NCBI GenBank assembly: GCA_023421115.1
Contig: JAEZUI010000133.1
Location: forward strand, 1-64,000
DNA from: Bacillota bacterium
GTDB lineage: Bacteria > Bacillota > Clostridia > Acetivibrionales > Acetivibrionaceae
Direction: 5' to 3'
Length of the DNA: 64,000 nucleotides
Shown here: positions 9,200-18,370 of the stretch, in pieces
Layout of the letters: every line of letters begins with the position of its first letter
Numbering within the stretch: the first letter of the stretch is position 1
Program-made: the position numbers and the translations under genes
Notes under the pieces: model-generated
Told to the model about the DNA's origin: nothing
Database searches by the model: none
The model's input: only the letters and a program-made list of their open reading frames with translations

Positions 9200-11287
9200 A
9201 TGAGAGACTTTACTTCTGACAAAATCAGAAACGTCTGCCTGATCTCGCATGGAGGGGCCGGGAAGACAACCCTTGCTGAAGCAATGCTGTTTAACTCAGG
9301 TGCTTTAGAAAGGTTTGGACGGGTTGAAGATGGAACTACTACATCGGATTTTGACCCGGAAGAAATAAAGCGTAAGAACTCTACTAGCACATCAATATGT
9401 CCTTGTGAATGGAACGATCACAAGATCAATGTAATTGACACTCCCGGGTATTTTGATTTTGTAGGAGAAGTTAAACAAGGTATCAGAGTTGCTGACAGCG
9501 CAATTATTGTGGTGCCTGCCAAAAGTGGGGTAGCAGTTGGAACTGAAAAAGCCTGGGCATATGCAAATCAAAATAACCTCCCTAGATTAGTTTTTGTAAA
9601 CGGTATGGACGATGAAAATGAAGACTTTTTTAAAGTACTGAATCAACTAGTGGAGACATTTGGCAAAAACGTAGTGGCTTTTGAAATACCTATAAAGGAA
9701 GCAGGAAAATTCATAGGGTATGTTAATCTTGTCTCAATGACAGCAAAGAAGTTTGAGAACAATCAATTGGTAGATATAGATATACCTGACGGATTGAAAG
9801 ACAAAACTGAAGAAATAAGGATCGCTTTGAAAGAGGCCGTGGCAGAGACAAGTGAAGAGTTAATGGCCAAATATTTTGACGGAATAGAGTTTACTGAAGA
9901 GGAATTTTCTAAAGGATTACATGATGGTATTAAAGAAGGAGCGTTAGTGCCGGTTTTCTGTGGTTCGGCATTAACAAACCGTGGTGTGAAATTTCTCATG
10001 GATTCAATAATAAAATTAATGCCTTCGCCGATTGAAGCTGGGTCGATTAGGGCAATAAAACACGGAAGTGATGCTGAAGTTGAATTGAAGGTACAACAGG
10101 ATGCTCCGCTTTCTGCACTGGTATTTAAGACAATAGCAGACCCCTTTGTGGGTAAAATTTCTATGATTAGAGTATTTTCGGGAGTTTTAAAGTCGGATTC
10201 TACAGTTTATAATACGACGACAGAGAAAACCGAAAAAATTTCCCAGCTTTTCTTGTTAAGAGGGAAAAAACAGATACCGGTAAGTATGCTTGTAGCTGGA
10301 GATATAGGAGCAGTTGCAAAGCTTCAAAGTGTTAATACAAATGATACCTTATGTAGCCAGGCAAATCCAGTAGTATTGGACAAAATTGAGTTTCCCGAAC
10401 CCGTCATATCAATGGCTGTTGAACCAAAGACAAAGGGAGATGAGGAAAAAATCGGAACCGGTCTCCATAAACTTCAAGACGAAGATCCTACCTTTAAGGT
10501 TTCATTAAATACAGAAACACATCAAACTATTATTTCCGGAGTAGGCGAAATACACCTCGATGTAATTGTGAGCAAACTAAAATCCAAGTTCGGCGTATCA
10601 GTAAATCTTACAGATCCTATAGTTCCTTACAGAGAGACAATAAAGAAGAAGGTTAAAGTTGAAGGGAAGCATAAAAAGCAATCGGGCGGACACGGACAAT
10701 ACGGACACGTTTGGATCGAATTTGAGCCGGGGGAAAATGAAGGCTTGACTTTTGAAGAAAAGATATTTGGAGGGGCTGTACCAAGGCAGTATTTCCCAGC
10801 AGTTGAGAAAGGACTTTTGGAGAGTATCAAAAAGGGAGTGCTGGCAGGATATCCGGTGGTTAACTTAAAGGCTACCCTTGTTGACGGATCATATCATGCT
10901 GTTGACTCCTCGGAAATGGCGTTTAAAATTGCAGCTCATTCGGCCTATAAAAAAGGCCTTGAACAGGCTACGCCAGTTCTACTTGAACCTATAGCACACG
11001 TTGAGGTTTATGTACCAGACAGTTATATGGGTGATATAATAGGTGACCTCAATAAGAGAAGGGGAAGAGTTCTGGGAATGAACCCGCAGGATGGAGGAAT
11101 CCAACAGTTAATAGCCGAAGTTCCTCAGGCAGAAATGTTTAAGTATGCTACCGATTTGACTTCAATGACTCAAGGTAGGGGCAAATTTAAACTTTGGTTC
11201 GAAAGATATGAGGAAGCACCACCTAATGTGAGCCAAAAGGTAATAGAAGAATCCAAGAATCGATTGGAAGATAGCGAATTTGAATGA
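9200..11287 (+). CDS. Elongation factor G-like GTPase
   Basis: A translational GTPase with EF-G architecture: G domain, domain II, and EF-G domains III-V (VEKGLLESIKKGVLAGYPVV, then a C-terminal LNKRRGRVLGM). The G1 loop reads SHGGAGKTT instead of the AHIDAGKTT of canonical EF-G, and G3 is DTPGYFDF. These features match the EF-G-like paralogue group found in many Firmicutes rather than the main fusA, and no ribosomal protein genes flank it. The ATG at 9200 is preferred because AAAGGGGGA precedes it; the 14 upstream codons lack a ribosome binding site. The product is 695 residues. Its cellular role is not established. Confidence 0.87.
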   Translation: MRDFTSDKIRNVCLISHGGAGKTTLAEAMLFNSGALERFGRVEDGTTTSDFDPEEIKRKNSTSTSICPCEWNDHKINVIDTPGYFDFVGEVKQGIRVADSAIIVVPAKSGVAVGTEKAWAYANQNNLPRLVFVNGMDDENEDFFKVLNQLVETFGKNVVAFEIPIKEAGKFIGYVNLVSMTAKKFENNQLVDIDIPDGLKDKTEEIRIALKEAVAETSEELMAKYFDGIEFTEEEFSKGLHDGIKEGALVPVFCGSALTNRGVKFLMDSIIKLMPSPIEAGSIRAIKHGSDAEVELKVQQDAPLSALVFKTIADPFVGKISMIRVFSGVLKSDSTVYNTTTEKTEKISQLFLLRGKKQIPVSMLVAGDIGAVAKLQSVNTNDTLCSQANPVVLDKIEFPEPVISMAVEPKTKGDEEKIGTGLHKLQDEDPTFKVSLNTETHQTIISGVGEIHLDVIVSKLKSKFGVSVNLTDPIVPYRETIKKKVKVEGKHKKQSGGHGQYGHVWIEFEPGENEGLTFEEKIFGGAVPRQYFPAVEKGLLESIKKGVLAGYPVVNLKATLVDGSYHAVDSSEMAFKIAAHSAYKKGLEQATPVLLEPIAHVEVYVPDSYMGDIIGDLNKRRGRVLGMNPQDGGIQQLIAEVPQAEMFKYATDLTSMTQGRGKFKLWFERYEEAPPNVSQKVIEESKNRLEDSEFE

Positions 11288-11311
11288 CTTTTATAAGGCA
11301 TTTTTGCAACA

Positions 11312-11349
11312 AAAGGGTTACTGCATTTCAATTTAAGCAGTAACCCTTT
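11312..11349. terminator. Terminator between the EF-G-like and lipoprotein genes
   Basis: AAAGGGTTACTGC (11312-11324) pairs with GCAGTAACCCTTT (11337-11349), followed by CTCTT. The genes converge here, so it may act on both. Confidence 0.8.
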
Positions 11350-11386
11350 CTCTTAAAGCTTTCAAACGAAAAAAGAGCCGAAAACA

Positions 11387-12136
11387 CTAAAACTGCGGGC
11401 CAAGCTTGTCGGATATTTCCCGGGAAGGATCGATGGGCTTTGGTATTTCTACAGTTGGAATATTAGGCTGTGGGTTTATTACGTTAGGATTCAGCCCTGG
11501 GTTATTGTTGTTAGGTCCAGGGATTGCAGGATTAGAATTGTTGGAATTGTTTATATTTTGTAAATTTTCCAAAGCCTTTTCTTCAATATCTCTCACGGTT
11601 ATTAGCTCATGGGAGTTTATGCCGGACATCTTTTCCTTCTTTTCATCATTATATTTCTCTTTATCCTCAAAATATAATTCTATATTTAGGTCGAACTGTA
11701 AAGAAAGAAGGTATTCATTTAGTGCGTTCTCTAAGCTTTGTAAGTCGTTGTTTAGTTTGACTATATGGTAGAGAGCTTTTTGTGCATCTATTTTTGATAA
11801 AAGTTCAGAATACTTCGCAGAGTTATCGCTATTACTTTCAATGCTAGAGGGCTGGAAGTTAATACTTGAAAAGGTTTCTATTTCGTTAAGTTGAAGTATT
11901 ACTCTGCTTAAATAGGATTCTGAAGAACGAATATCTTCTGTGCTGAATCCTTCTGACATCAGCTTGTTGGTATAGTCGGTTTCACTATTGGTGCTGTTAT
12001 AAGTTGGAGTTGGACTGATAACAATTGAAGTAGGGCTAGTTGAAATTTGCGGTGCTTGATTTCGAGCACAGCCTCCTAGCAAAAATGTTATAGAGACAAT
12101 TATAAAAGCAATATTTGTATAGATTCTTATCTTCAT
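11387..12136 (-). CDS. Lipoprotein of unknown function
   Basis: A hydrophobic leader ends in the lipobox LLGGC (cysteine at about residue 23), so the protein should be lipid-anchored on the outer face of the membrane. A Ser/Thr/Pro-rich spacer follows, then a helical charged middle (about 45-190), and an Asn/Pro-rich tail with INNSNNSNPAIPGP and repeated NPxxNP steps. No family was recognised. The ATG at 12136 is preferred: AGGAAT lies just upstream, whereas the ATG at 12151 would place this ribosome binding site inside the gene. It is convergent with the EF-G-like gene and monocistronic. Confidence 0.75.
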   Translation of the reverse strand: MKIRIYTNIAFIIVSITFLLGGCARNQAPQISTSPTSIVISPTPTYNSTNSETDYTNKLMSEGFSTEDIRSSESYLSRVILQLNEIETFSSINFQPSSIESNSDNSAKYSELLSKIDAQKALYHIVKLNNDLQSLENALNEYLLSLQFDLNIELYFEDKEKYNDEKKEKMSGINSHELITVRDIEEKALENLQNINNSNNSNPAIPGPNNNNPGLNPNVINPQPNIPTVEIPKPIDPSREISDKLGPQF

Positions 12137-12197
12137 TATTATTCCTCGCATTACTATTTTTTTCTGATTTTAGTCGATATCAATTATTCTAACATTA

Positions 12198-12295
12198 GGT
12201 GATTCCAAAAAATAACTGGTCAACCGCCATTTCAAAAAAATGATTTGATGGTCGTTGTGACCTGAATCTTGTATAGGTTATTTTTTGAAATAGCC
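12198..12295. mobile_element. MITE-like element, copy B (complete)
   Basis: A 98-bp copy with the same GGTGATTCCAAAAA left end and a right end ATTTTTTGAAATAGCC, flanked by TTA at 12195-12197 and 12296-12298. The middle differs from copies A and D but matches the partial copy at 18262-18299, so two subfamilies exist. The remaining 12299-12523 is AT-rich with no other feature seen. Confidence 0.78.
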
Positions 12296-12523
12296 TTATA
12301 GAAGAATAATACAATAAATTTTTATTAGGTGCAATTGTGAAAATAGAAAACTTAAGTTGCTATTTACTGTAACTTAGCTATAATAAAGTAGTATAATTTA
12401 GCTTGTTTGATTAAGCATTTTGTGTTCTTATTTGTAGAAGTATTGATTGAAGATATTAGATATACAATGCGAAATATAGTAAAATAAGTTTGTGCTATTA
12501 TTCTACTGAAGGAGAAACTTAAA

Positions 12524-13222
12524 ATGGTAGATACTAAGAAAAAAGAACGTGTATGGGAGATAGATTTTTTAAGAGGCTTACTGATTTTATATATGATATT
12601 TATGCACCTTATGTATGATCTTCATTACATCTACAATATAAATATTAACTATGAAGGTGGAATACTCAATATTTCAAGGATTTTATTTTCGCCGTTTTTT
12701 ATTATAGTATCGGGGATAAGTACAGCTTTTAGCCGAAATAGTTTTAAAAGAGGATTTGTGGTTTTTCTTGTCGCAATAGGTCTAACTTGCGTTACATATA
12801 TTATGGACAAAGAAATGTTTATCGTATTTGGTATTTTGCATTTTATGGGGATTTGGATGATGATATCACCAATTTTAAAAAAGCTTTCAACCTTTTTGTT
12901 AATGGGTATGAGTGGAATTTTTATGGCAATTAGTGTAATAATGCCTAATATCAAAGTTACTCATAACTATTTATTTATGTTGGGATTCCATAATTCATCC
13001 TTTGCATCTCTTGATTATTATCCGCTTCTTGAATATGCCTGGGCTTTTTTATTGGGTATGGGTTTGAGTAGAATACTATATAAAGAGAAAAAAAGTATTT
13101 TTCCTTTTACCGTTAAAAGCAGGCTTGTGAATTTTATAGGAAGAAATTCGTTATACGTATATGTTGTACATCAACCCATAATATTATTGTTGCTTGAGTC
13201 TATTATGAGAATAATGCGCTAA
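12524..13222 (+). CDS. DUF1624-family integral membrane protein
   Basis: The N-terminus VWEIDFLRGLLILYMIFMHLMYDL is typical of the DUF1624 / heparan-alpha-glucosaminide acetyltransferase-like group, with the conserved Asp-Arg-Gly of the first helix. About six to seven hydrophobic segments are visible, and the protein ends NFIGRNSLYVYVVHQPIIL, resembling the acyltransferase-like C-terminal His motif. At 232 residues it is of usual length for this family. A substrate cannot be assigned. The ribosome binding site is AAGGAG, 10 bases before ATG. Confidence 0.8.
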   Translation: MVDTKKKERVWEIDFLRGLLILYMIFMHLMYDLHYIYNININYEGGILNISRILFSPFFIIVSGISTAFSRNSFKRGFVVFLVAIGLTCVTYIMDKEMFIVFGILHFMGIWMMISPILKKLSTFLLMGMSGIFMAISVIMPNIKVTHNYLFMLGFHNSSFASLDYYPLLEYAWAFLLGMGLSRILYKEKKSIFPFTVKSRLVNFIGRNSLYVYVVHQPIILLLLESIMRIMR

Positions 13223-13264
13223 AGAATTACCTTACCTTAAAAAGTTTCAAGTATACAAATACAG

Positions 13265-13318
13265 TCCTTTGAAAAAAATAAACTATGTTGAACTAAAAAA
13301 TTATTATTTTTCAAAGGA
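13265..13318 (+). promoter_or_regulatory. Hairpin covering the ribosome binding site of the next gene
   Basis: TCCTTTGAAAAAAATAA (13265-13281) pairs with TTATTATTTTTCAAAGGA (13301-13318). The 3' arm contains AAAGGA, the Shine-Dalgarno of the small gene starting at 13331. The stem would hide this site, so it could be a translational switch, or simply a terminator of the upstream gene that doubles as leader. Confidence 0.5.
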
Positions 13319-13330
13319 GTGTGTTTTTTT

Positions 13331-13528
13331 ATGGCAAATAAAAATAACAAAACAAATATCAAAGACGAAAGAATTGAAGATGTTACAATGTATGGAGAGT
13401 TTATAGCATCTTTTGACCAATGGATGACACCCGATAAGCAGAGAGAACGGGCAAGGCACTTAGCAGAGGTTACAAAAGAAATATCTCCAGATCTAAAAAA
13501 TAAAACTGACAAGAAAAGAAGTAATTAG
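13331..13528 (+). CDS. Small charged protein of unknown function
   Basis: 65 residues beginning MANKNNKTNIKDERIED and ending in a Lys/Arg-rich tail; hydrophilic, with a central MYGEFIASFDQWMTPDKQRERARHLAEVTKEIS helix-like stretch. No family was recognised. The start at 13331 is chosen because AAAGGAG ends 12 bases upstream; an in-frame ATG at 13319 overlaps the ribosome binding site. It is a lone gene between the DUF1624 gene and the ctsR operon. Codon use looks coding, but it could be lineage-specific. Confidence 0.55.
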   Translation: MANKNNKTNIKDERIEDVTMYGEFIASFDQWMTPDKQRERARHLAEVTKEISPDLKNKTDKKRSN

Positions 13529-13610
13529 AAGTTAGGATAAATATATTCGAATATGGGGGATTTATTTTAATCCCTTGGGTATATTTGATTAATTTTTATG
13601 TATTGGTATG

Positions 13611-13639
13611 TTGAACTGGTTTTAGAAATATTTTATAAT
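13611..13639 (+). promoter_or_regulatory. Sigma-A promoter of the ctsR operon
   Basis: TTGAAC (13611-13616), 17-base spacer, TATAAT (13634-13639). The CtsR operator begins 10 bases downstream, overlapping the expected transcription start. Confidence 0.8.
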
Positions 13640-13648
13640 ATTATTAAA

Positions 13649-13665
13649 AGTCAAAGAAAGTCAAA
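13649..13665 (+). promoter_or_regulatory. CtsR operator
   Basis: AGTCAAAGAAAGTCAAA is two direct heptamers, AGTCAAA, separated by three bases, which matches the CtsR consensus (A/G)GTCAAANAN(A/G)GTCAAA. It sits between the promoter and ctsR, so the operon should be autoregulated by CtsR. Confidence 0.88.
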
Positions 13666-13687
13666 ATCAAGAGAGAAGGTGATAGAT

Positions 13688-14149
13688 ATGGCAAAACTTA
13701 GCGATCTAATTGAAGCGTTTATAAAACAGTTAATCAGTGACACTGACGGTACTGTTGAAATTCAGAGAAACGAGCTTGCCAACCAGTTTAATTGTGTGCC
13801 TTCTCAGATAAATTATGTTATTGGTACCAGGTTTACTACCGAAAGAGGTTATTACGTTGAAAGCAGGCGTGGCGGTGGAGGGCATATAAGCATCCGGAGA
13901 GTTAGTATAGAGCATAAGGGCAAGAACTATCTTATGCACATTATCAATTCTATGGGAGATAATATTTCACAACATTCAGCGTTGGTATTTATAAATAATT
14001 TTATAGACTATAATGTTATTTCCGAAAGGGACGGATTGCTCCTGAAGGCAGCTACAAGTGACAAGGCTTTGTCACTTGTGCCTGTAGAGCACAGAGGAAA
14101 TATAAGGGCAAGTATATTGAAAAATATGTTAGTCAGTCTGCTGGTATAG
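13688..14149 (+). CDS. ctsR: Class III stress gene repressor CtsR
   Basis: Repressor of clp and heat-shock genes. The winged helix-turn-helix is at about residues 1-75, and the DNA-contacting loop reads ESRRGGGGHISIRR, the glycine-rich temperature-sensing wing. The C-terminal dimerisation domain follows. The ATG at 13688 with GAGAAGGTGA upstream begins MAKLSDLIEAFIKQL, the standard CtsR N-terminus, giving 153 residues. It is first in ctsR-mcsA-mcsB-clpC. McsB phosphorylates CtsR arginines and ClpC degrades it in the known Bacillus pathway. Confidence 0.96.
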   Translation: MAKLSDLIEAFIKQLISDTDGTVEIQRNELANQFNCVPSQINYVIGTRFTTERGYYVESRRGGGGHISIRRVSIEHKGKNYLMHIINSMGDNISQHSALVFINNFIDYNVISERDGLLLKAATSDKALSLVPVEHRGNIRASILKNMLVSLLV

Positions 14150-14165
14150 AAAAGGAGTGAGGCAT

Positions 14166-14660
14166 ATGCTGTGCCAGAATTGTCAAAAAAGAGTTGCAAA
14201 CATACAGGTTACACAAATTATAAATAATAACAAACATGTTATATACCTTTGTGAACAGTGTGCAAGAGAAGAAGGAAAGATTATAGCGGGATCACCGCTT
14301 AGTGTGAACGACTTTTTTTCGGGCATGATGGGATTTCCCGTAAGGTCTTCGGTGGCTGAACAGCAGTTGATATGTGATAAATGCGGGATGAGTTACGAAG
14401 AATTTAAAAAGATGGGAAAGCTTGGTTGTGAAAACTGTTATCAAGTATACGGAGAAAAGCTGATGCCCATTTTGAAGCGATTGCACGGAAATCTACAATA
14501 CCATGGAAAATTACCTAAAAGGGTATCGGAAAACGTTAAGGTTTCTAAGGAAATAGATGCTTTAAAGGAGCAATTAAATAGTGCAGTCAAAAGTGAGGAA
14601 TATGAAAAGGCAGCTGAAATTAGAGATAAAATAAGGGTGTTAGAAAAAGATAGTGTTTGA
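14166..14660 (+). CDS. mcsA: McsA, zinc-finger activator of the McsB arginine kinase
   Basis: Four CxxC pairs (CQNC, CEQC, CDKC, CENC) form the zinc-binding domains, and a C-terminal UVR motif lies at about 130-163 (ALKEQLNSAVKSEEYEKAAEIRDKI in outline). McsA stimulates McsB and contributes to stress and heavy-metal responses. The ATG at 14166 is favoured, since AAAGGAG ends nine bases upstream, giving 164 residues. It starts 16 bases after ctsR. Confidence 0.94.
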   Translation: MLCQNCQKRVANIQVTQIINNNKHVIYLCEQCAREEGKIIAGSPLSVNDFFSGMMGFPVRSSVAEQQLICDKCGMSYEEFKKMGKLGCENCYQVYGEKLMPILKRLHGNLQYHGKLPKRVSENVKVSKEIDALKEQLNSAVKSEEYEKAAEIRDKIRVLEKDSV

Positions 14661-14689
14661 TAATATTTTGAGGATTTGGAGGTGATCTT

Positions 14690-15712
14690 GTGGAAGGATG
14701 GTATGTTGAAAAGGGTCCTGAATCGGATGTGGTTATGAGCAGTAGAGTGCGTTTGGCACGTAATTTTAGGGATTACCCTTTTCCTTTCAAGATGAACAGG
14801 GAAGAGGGAGAAAAAGTAATACAAAAAGTTAAGGATGCTGTTTTTAATAGTAGTTCAGCAACTACTGACTATGAATTCAAAGATATGCTTAAGATGGATC
14901 CCATTGATAAGCAGATTTTGGTGGAAAAGCATCTTATTAGTCCGAATTTAATGGTGGGAAGAGTCGCAAGTGCTGCAATAATAAGTAAAGATGAAAAAGT
15001 AAGTATTATGATAAATGAGGAAGATCATCTTAGAATCCAGTGTTTGTTTTCAGGCTTGCAACTTGATAAAGCCTGGGAACTTTGTGATAAAATAGATAGT
15101 CTACTTGAGGAGAATATTGATTATTCTTTCAGCGAGAAGTTTGGTTATCTTACGTGTTGTCCTACAAATTTAGGTACGGGTATTAGAGCTTCAGCTATGC
15201 TTCATCTACCGGCGCTTACAATGACTGGCTATATAAGAGGTATGTTGGAGATCTGTGGAAAGCTTGGTATTGCAGTTAGAGGAATTTATGGTGAAAACAG
15301 TGAAGCATTAGGCAATTTATTTCAGATATCAAATCAGATCACTTTAGGGCAATCGGAAGAGGAAATAATAAATAATATTACTAATATAGGAAAACAAATA
15401 ATTAATCAGGAAAGAATGCTTAGATCAGAGATGTATAAGCAAAATCCTTTTAGGTTTGAAGATAAAATTTACCGATCTTTAGGTATATTATCTAATGCGA
15501 GAATTATTTCTTCAGAAGAGAGTTTTAAATTAATTTCCGATGTTAGACTTGGTGTTGATATGGGAATAATTAAAAATATTGATGTAACAAAGCTGAACGA
15601 AATACTTCTTAATATTCAGCCGGCAAATTTGCAGAAGAATTTTGAGAAGACTTTAAGCCCTGATGACAGGGATATTAAGAGGGCCGAAATGATACGAGAG
15701 AAATTAAGTTAA
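14690..15712 (+). CDS. mcsB: Protein-arginine kinase McsB
   Basis: Phosphagen-kinase fold enzyme that phosphorylates arginine residues and marks proteins for ClpCP. The ATP-binding region SSRVRLARNFRDYPFP is near the N-terminus, and the catalytic region includes FGYLTCCPTNLGTGIRAS, where the active-site cysteine lies in TCCPTN. At 340 residues it is slightly shorter than Bacillus McsB. The GTG start has GGAGGTGATC just upstream, a near-perfect ribosome binding site, and the gene starts 29 bases after mcsA. Confidence 0.95.
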   Translation: MEGWYVEKGPESDVVMSSRVRLARNFRDYPFPFKMNREEGEKVIQKVKDAVFNSSSATTDYEFKDMLKMDPIDKQILVEKHLISPNLMVGRVASAAIISKDEKVSIMINEEDHLRIQCLFSGLQLDKAWELCDKIDSLLEENIDYSFSEKFGYLTCCPTNLGTGIRASAMLHLPALTMTGYIRGMLEICGKLGIAVRGIYGENSEALGNLFQISNQITLGQSEEEIINNITNIGKQIINQERMLRSEMYKQNPFRFEDKIYRSLGILSNARIISSEESFKLISDVRLGVDMGIIKNIDVTKLNEILLNIQPANLQKNFEKTLSPDDRDIKRAEMIREKLS

Positions 15713-15796
15713 AATAGGGTGTTCTAAATGGAACATTATGGCGATAAATAAGGTAGTGTATTGGTGCGACAATTCGATACGAAGGAGGAGTTCAAT

Positions 15797-18229
15797 ATGT
15801 ATGGACGTTTTACTGAAAAGGCAGAAAAGGCAGTGAGTCTCTCACAAGAGAGTGCAATGAATTTAGGTCATAATTATGTTGGAACAGAGCATTTACTGCT
15901 TGGTTTGATAAAAGAGGGAAGCGGAGTCGCGGCAAAGGTGTTGCAAAATCAAGGGATAACTGAAGATAAGGTACTTAAAGAAATAGAAGAGTTAATTGGC
16001 CATGGAGAGTCCACCGGGGAGCAACCTTTAGGCTTTACACCTAGGACTAAAAGGGTGCTTGAGCTGAGTTTTAGGGAAGCTAGAAGAATGGGTCACAATT
16101 ATATCGGGACTGAACATCTTTTAGTAGGAATACTTAAAGAGGGTGAAAGTGTAGCCGTAAGAATTTTGATGGATTTAGGTTTAGAGCCGCAAAAGCTTTA
16201 TTCTGAGGTCTTAAAAATGTTCTCTGAAGAGTCACCCGGTGCAACGGGGGTTCCAAAAAATAATGCCGCAAGTTCAAACACCCCGACTCTTAATCAGTTT
16301 GGAAGAGACTTAACTGATATGGCTAGAGAGGCAAAGTTTGATCCGGTTATTGGAAGAGATAAAGAAATTGAAAGAGTAATTCAAATATTGAGCAGAAGAA
16401 CAAAAAATAACCCTTGCGTAATAGGTGAGCCGGGTGTGGGAAAGACAGCGATTGCTGAAGGATTGGCTCAAAAGATTGTTGAGGGTAATATACCGGAAAT
16501 GCTAAAAGAAAAAAGAGTAGTAACTTTGGATTTGTCATCTATGGTAGCAGGTGCAAAGTATAGGGGTGAATTTGAGGAAAGACTTAAAAAGGCCCTTGAA
16601 GAGATTAAGAAAGCAGGAAATGTAATACTGTTTATAGATGAGATGCACACAATTATAGGAGCCGGTGCAGCGGAAGGTGCTATTGATGCTTCGAATATAT
16701 TAAAGCCATCCCTCGCAAGAGGTGAAATACAGGTTATAGGTGCGACCACTCTTGATGAATATAGAAAGCACGTTGAAAAGGACGCTGCATTAGAAAGAAG
16801 GTTCCAGCCAATTACGATAGGAGAACCTACAATAGAAGAAGCTATTGAGATATTAAAGGGTGTAAGGGACAAATATGAAGCTCACCATAGAGTGAAAATT
16901 ACCGATGAAGCTGTTGTTGCAGCAGTAAAGCTTTCAGACAGGTATATAACAGAGCGCTATTTACCGGATAAAGCAATAGATTTGGTTGATGAAGCAGCGT
17001 CAAGAGTGAGACTTAAATCGTTTACAGCTCCACCGGATTTAAAACAACTTGAAGAGCAAGTTGAGAAGCTGAGAAAAGAGAAAGAAGATTCGATAATATG
17101 CCAGGAGTTTGAAAAAGCAGCGCGTATAAGGGATGAAGAACAGAGATTGAAAAACGAGTTGGATAAGGCGAAAAATGACTGGCAGCAAAAAAACCAGACC
17201 ACTACAGATACTGTTACAGAAGAGGAAGTTGCAGGAATTGTAGCCGATTGGACAGGAATACCTGTTAAACGTCTTGCAGAAGAAGAGTCGGAAAGACTCA
17301 TGAAAATGGAAGAAACTCTCCATAACAGGGTAATAGGTCAAGAAGAGGCGGTTAAGGCAATATCAAAAGCTATTAGAAGAGGAAGAGTTGGTCTTAAAGA
17401 TCCGAAAAGGCCTGTAGGCTCATTTATATTCTTGGGGCCGACAGGAGTTGGAAAGACCGAACTTAGTAAGGCTCTTGCTGAAGCTTTGTTTGGAGACGAA
17501 AACTCTATTACAAGAATTGATATGTCCGAGTATATGGAGAAACACAGCGTATCTCGTCTGGTAGGTTCACCACCAGGATATGTAGGATATGAAGAAGGAG
17601 GACAGCTTACTGAGAAAGTGAGAAGAAAGCCTTATTCAGTAGTGTTGTTTGATGAGATCGAAAAGGCCCATCCGGATGTGTTCAATATACTGCTTCAGAT
17701 TCTCGAAGATGGAAGACTTACCGATTCCCAAGGAAGAGTAGTTGACTTTAGAAATACGGTAATCATTATGACATCAAACGTTGGAGCAAGGCTTATAACC
17801 GAACCAAAAAGGCTCGGCTTCAGTTCGGCTAATGCTGAAAAAGCAAAGACCTATAATGATATGAAGAATAATGTTATGGGAGAGCTTAAGAATACCTTCA
17901 GGCCTGAGTTCCTAAACAGAGTAGACGAGATAATTGTATTCCACCCATTAGAGGAAGAACACTTAAAGAGCATTGTAGGACTTATGATTGAGAGTCTGGC
18001 AAAAAGACTTAGAGATAATGCAATAGCTTTAGAGGTTAGCGAAGATGCGAAACTGCTTTTAGCTAAGAAAGGATTTGACCAGATGTATGGTGCAAGGCCT
18101 TTAAGGAGAGCTATTCAAAGTATGGTGGAAGACAAGTTGGCGGAAGAGATGCTTGAAGGAAGAGTCCGAGCAGGTGACAAGGTAGTTATAGAAAGTAAGG
18201 ATGATGATTTGGTTTTGAGTAAAGCATAG
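15797..18229 (+). CDS. clpC: AAA+ unfoldase ClpC, ATPase subunit of the Clp protease
   Basis: Two Clp-N repeats (about 1-145), AAA1 with Walker A GEPGVGKT, a middle domain with a UVR motif (ICQEFEKAARIRDEEQRL), AAA2 with GPTGVGKTE, and a C-terminal D2-small domain. The M-domain is the docking site for McsB/MecA-type adaptors, and the ClpP-binding loop should lie in AAA2. The ATG at 15797 after GAAGGAGGAG gives MYGRFTEKAEKAV, the family N-terminus, and 810 residues. It is the last gene of the CtsR operon, followed by a terminator. Confidence 0.96.
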   Translation: MYGRFTEKAEKAVSLSQESAMNLGHNYVGTEHLLLGLIKEGSGVAAKVLQNQGITEDKVLKEIEELIGHGESTGEQPLGFTPRTKRVLELSFREARRMGHNYIGTEHLLVGILKEGESVAVRILMDLGLEPQKLYSEVLKMFSEESPGATGVPKNNAASSNTPTLNQFGRDLTDMAREAKFDPVIGRDKEIERVIQILSRRTKNNPCVIGEPGVGKTAIAEGLAQKIVEGNIPEMLKEKRVVTLDLSSMVAGAKYRGEFEERLKKALEEIKKAGNVILFIDEMHTIIGAGAAEGAIDASNILKPSLARGEIQVIGATTLDEYRKHVEKDAALERRFQPITIGEPTIEEAIEILKGVRDKYEAHHRVKITDEAVVAAVKLSDRYITERYLPDKAIDLVDEAASRVRLKSFTAPPDLKQLEEQVEKLRKEKEDSIICQEFEKAARIRDEEQRLKNELDKAKNDWQQKNQTTTDTVTEEEVAGIVADWTGIPVKRLAEEESERLMKMEETLHNRVIGQEEAVKAISKAIRRGRVGLKDPKRPVGSFIFLGPTGVGKTELSKALAEALFGDENSITRIDMSEYMEKHSVSRLVGSPPGYVGYEEGGQLTEKVRRKPYSVVLFDEIEKAHPDVFNILLQILEDGRLTDSQGRVVDFRNTVIIMTSNVGARLITEPKRLGFSSANAEKAKTYNDMKNNVMGELKNTFRPEFLNRVDEIIVFHPLEEEHLKSIVGLMIESLAKRLRDNAIALEVSEDAKLLLAKKGFDQMYGARPLRRAIQSMVEDKLAEEMLEGRVRAGDKVVIESKDDDLVLSKA

Positions 18230-18237
18230 ACAAATTA

Positions 18238-18261
18238 CCAGAGCTAACAGCTCTGGTTTTT
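18238..18261 (+). terminator. Terminator of the ctsR-clpC operon
   Basis: CCAGAGC (18238-18244), loop TAACA, GCTCTGG (18250-18256), then TTTTT. Confidence 0.88.
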
Positions 18262-18299
18262 GTGATCTAAATATTGAATAGGTTATTTTTGAAATGGCC
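18262..18299. mobile_element. MITE-like element, copy C (right half only)
   Basis: GTGATCTAAATATTGAATAG and the following TTATTTTTGAAATGGCC match the right half of copy B at 12256-12295. TTA follows at 18300-18302. The left half is missing, apparently cut off at the clpC terminator. Confidence 0.6.
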
Positions 18300-18370
18300 T
18301 TATGACAAGATTGACTGGGCAAAAAATAATATATTAACAAATGAAATTGTATAAAATAAGGAGAATATAG

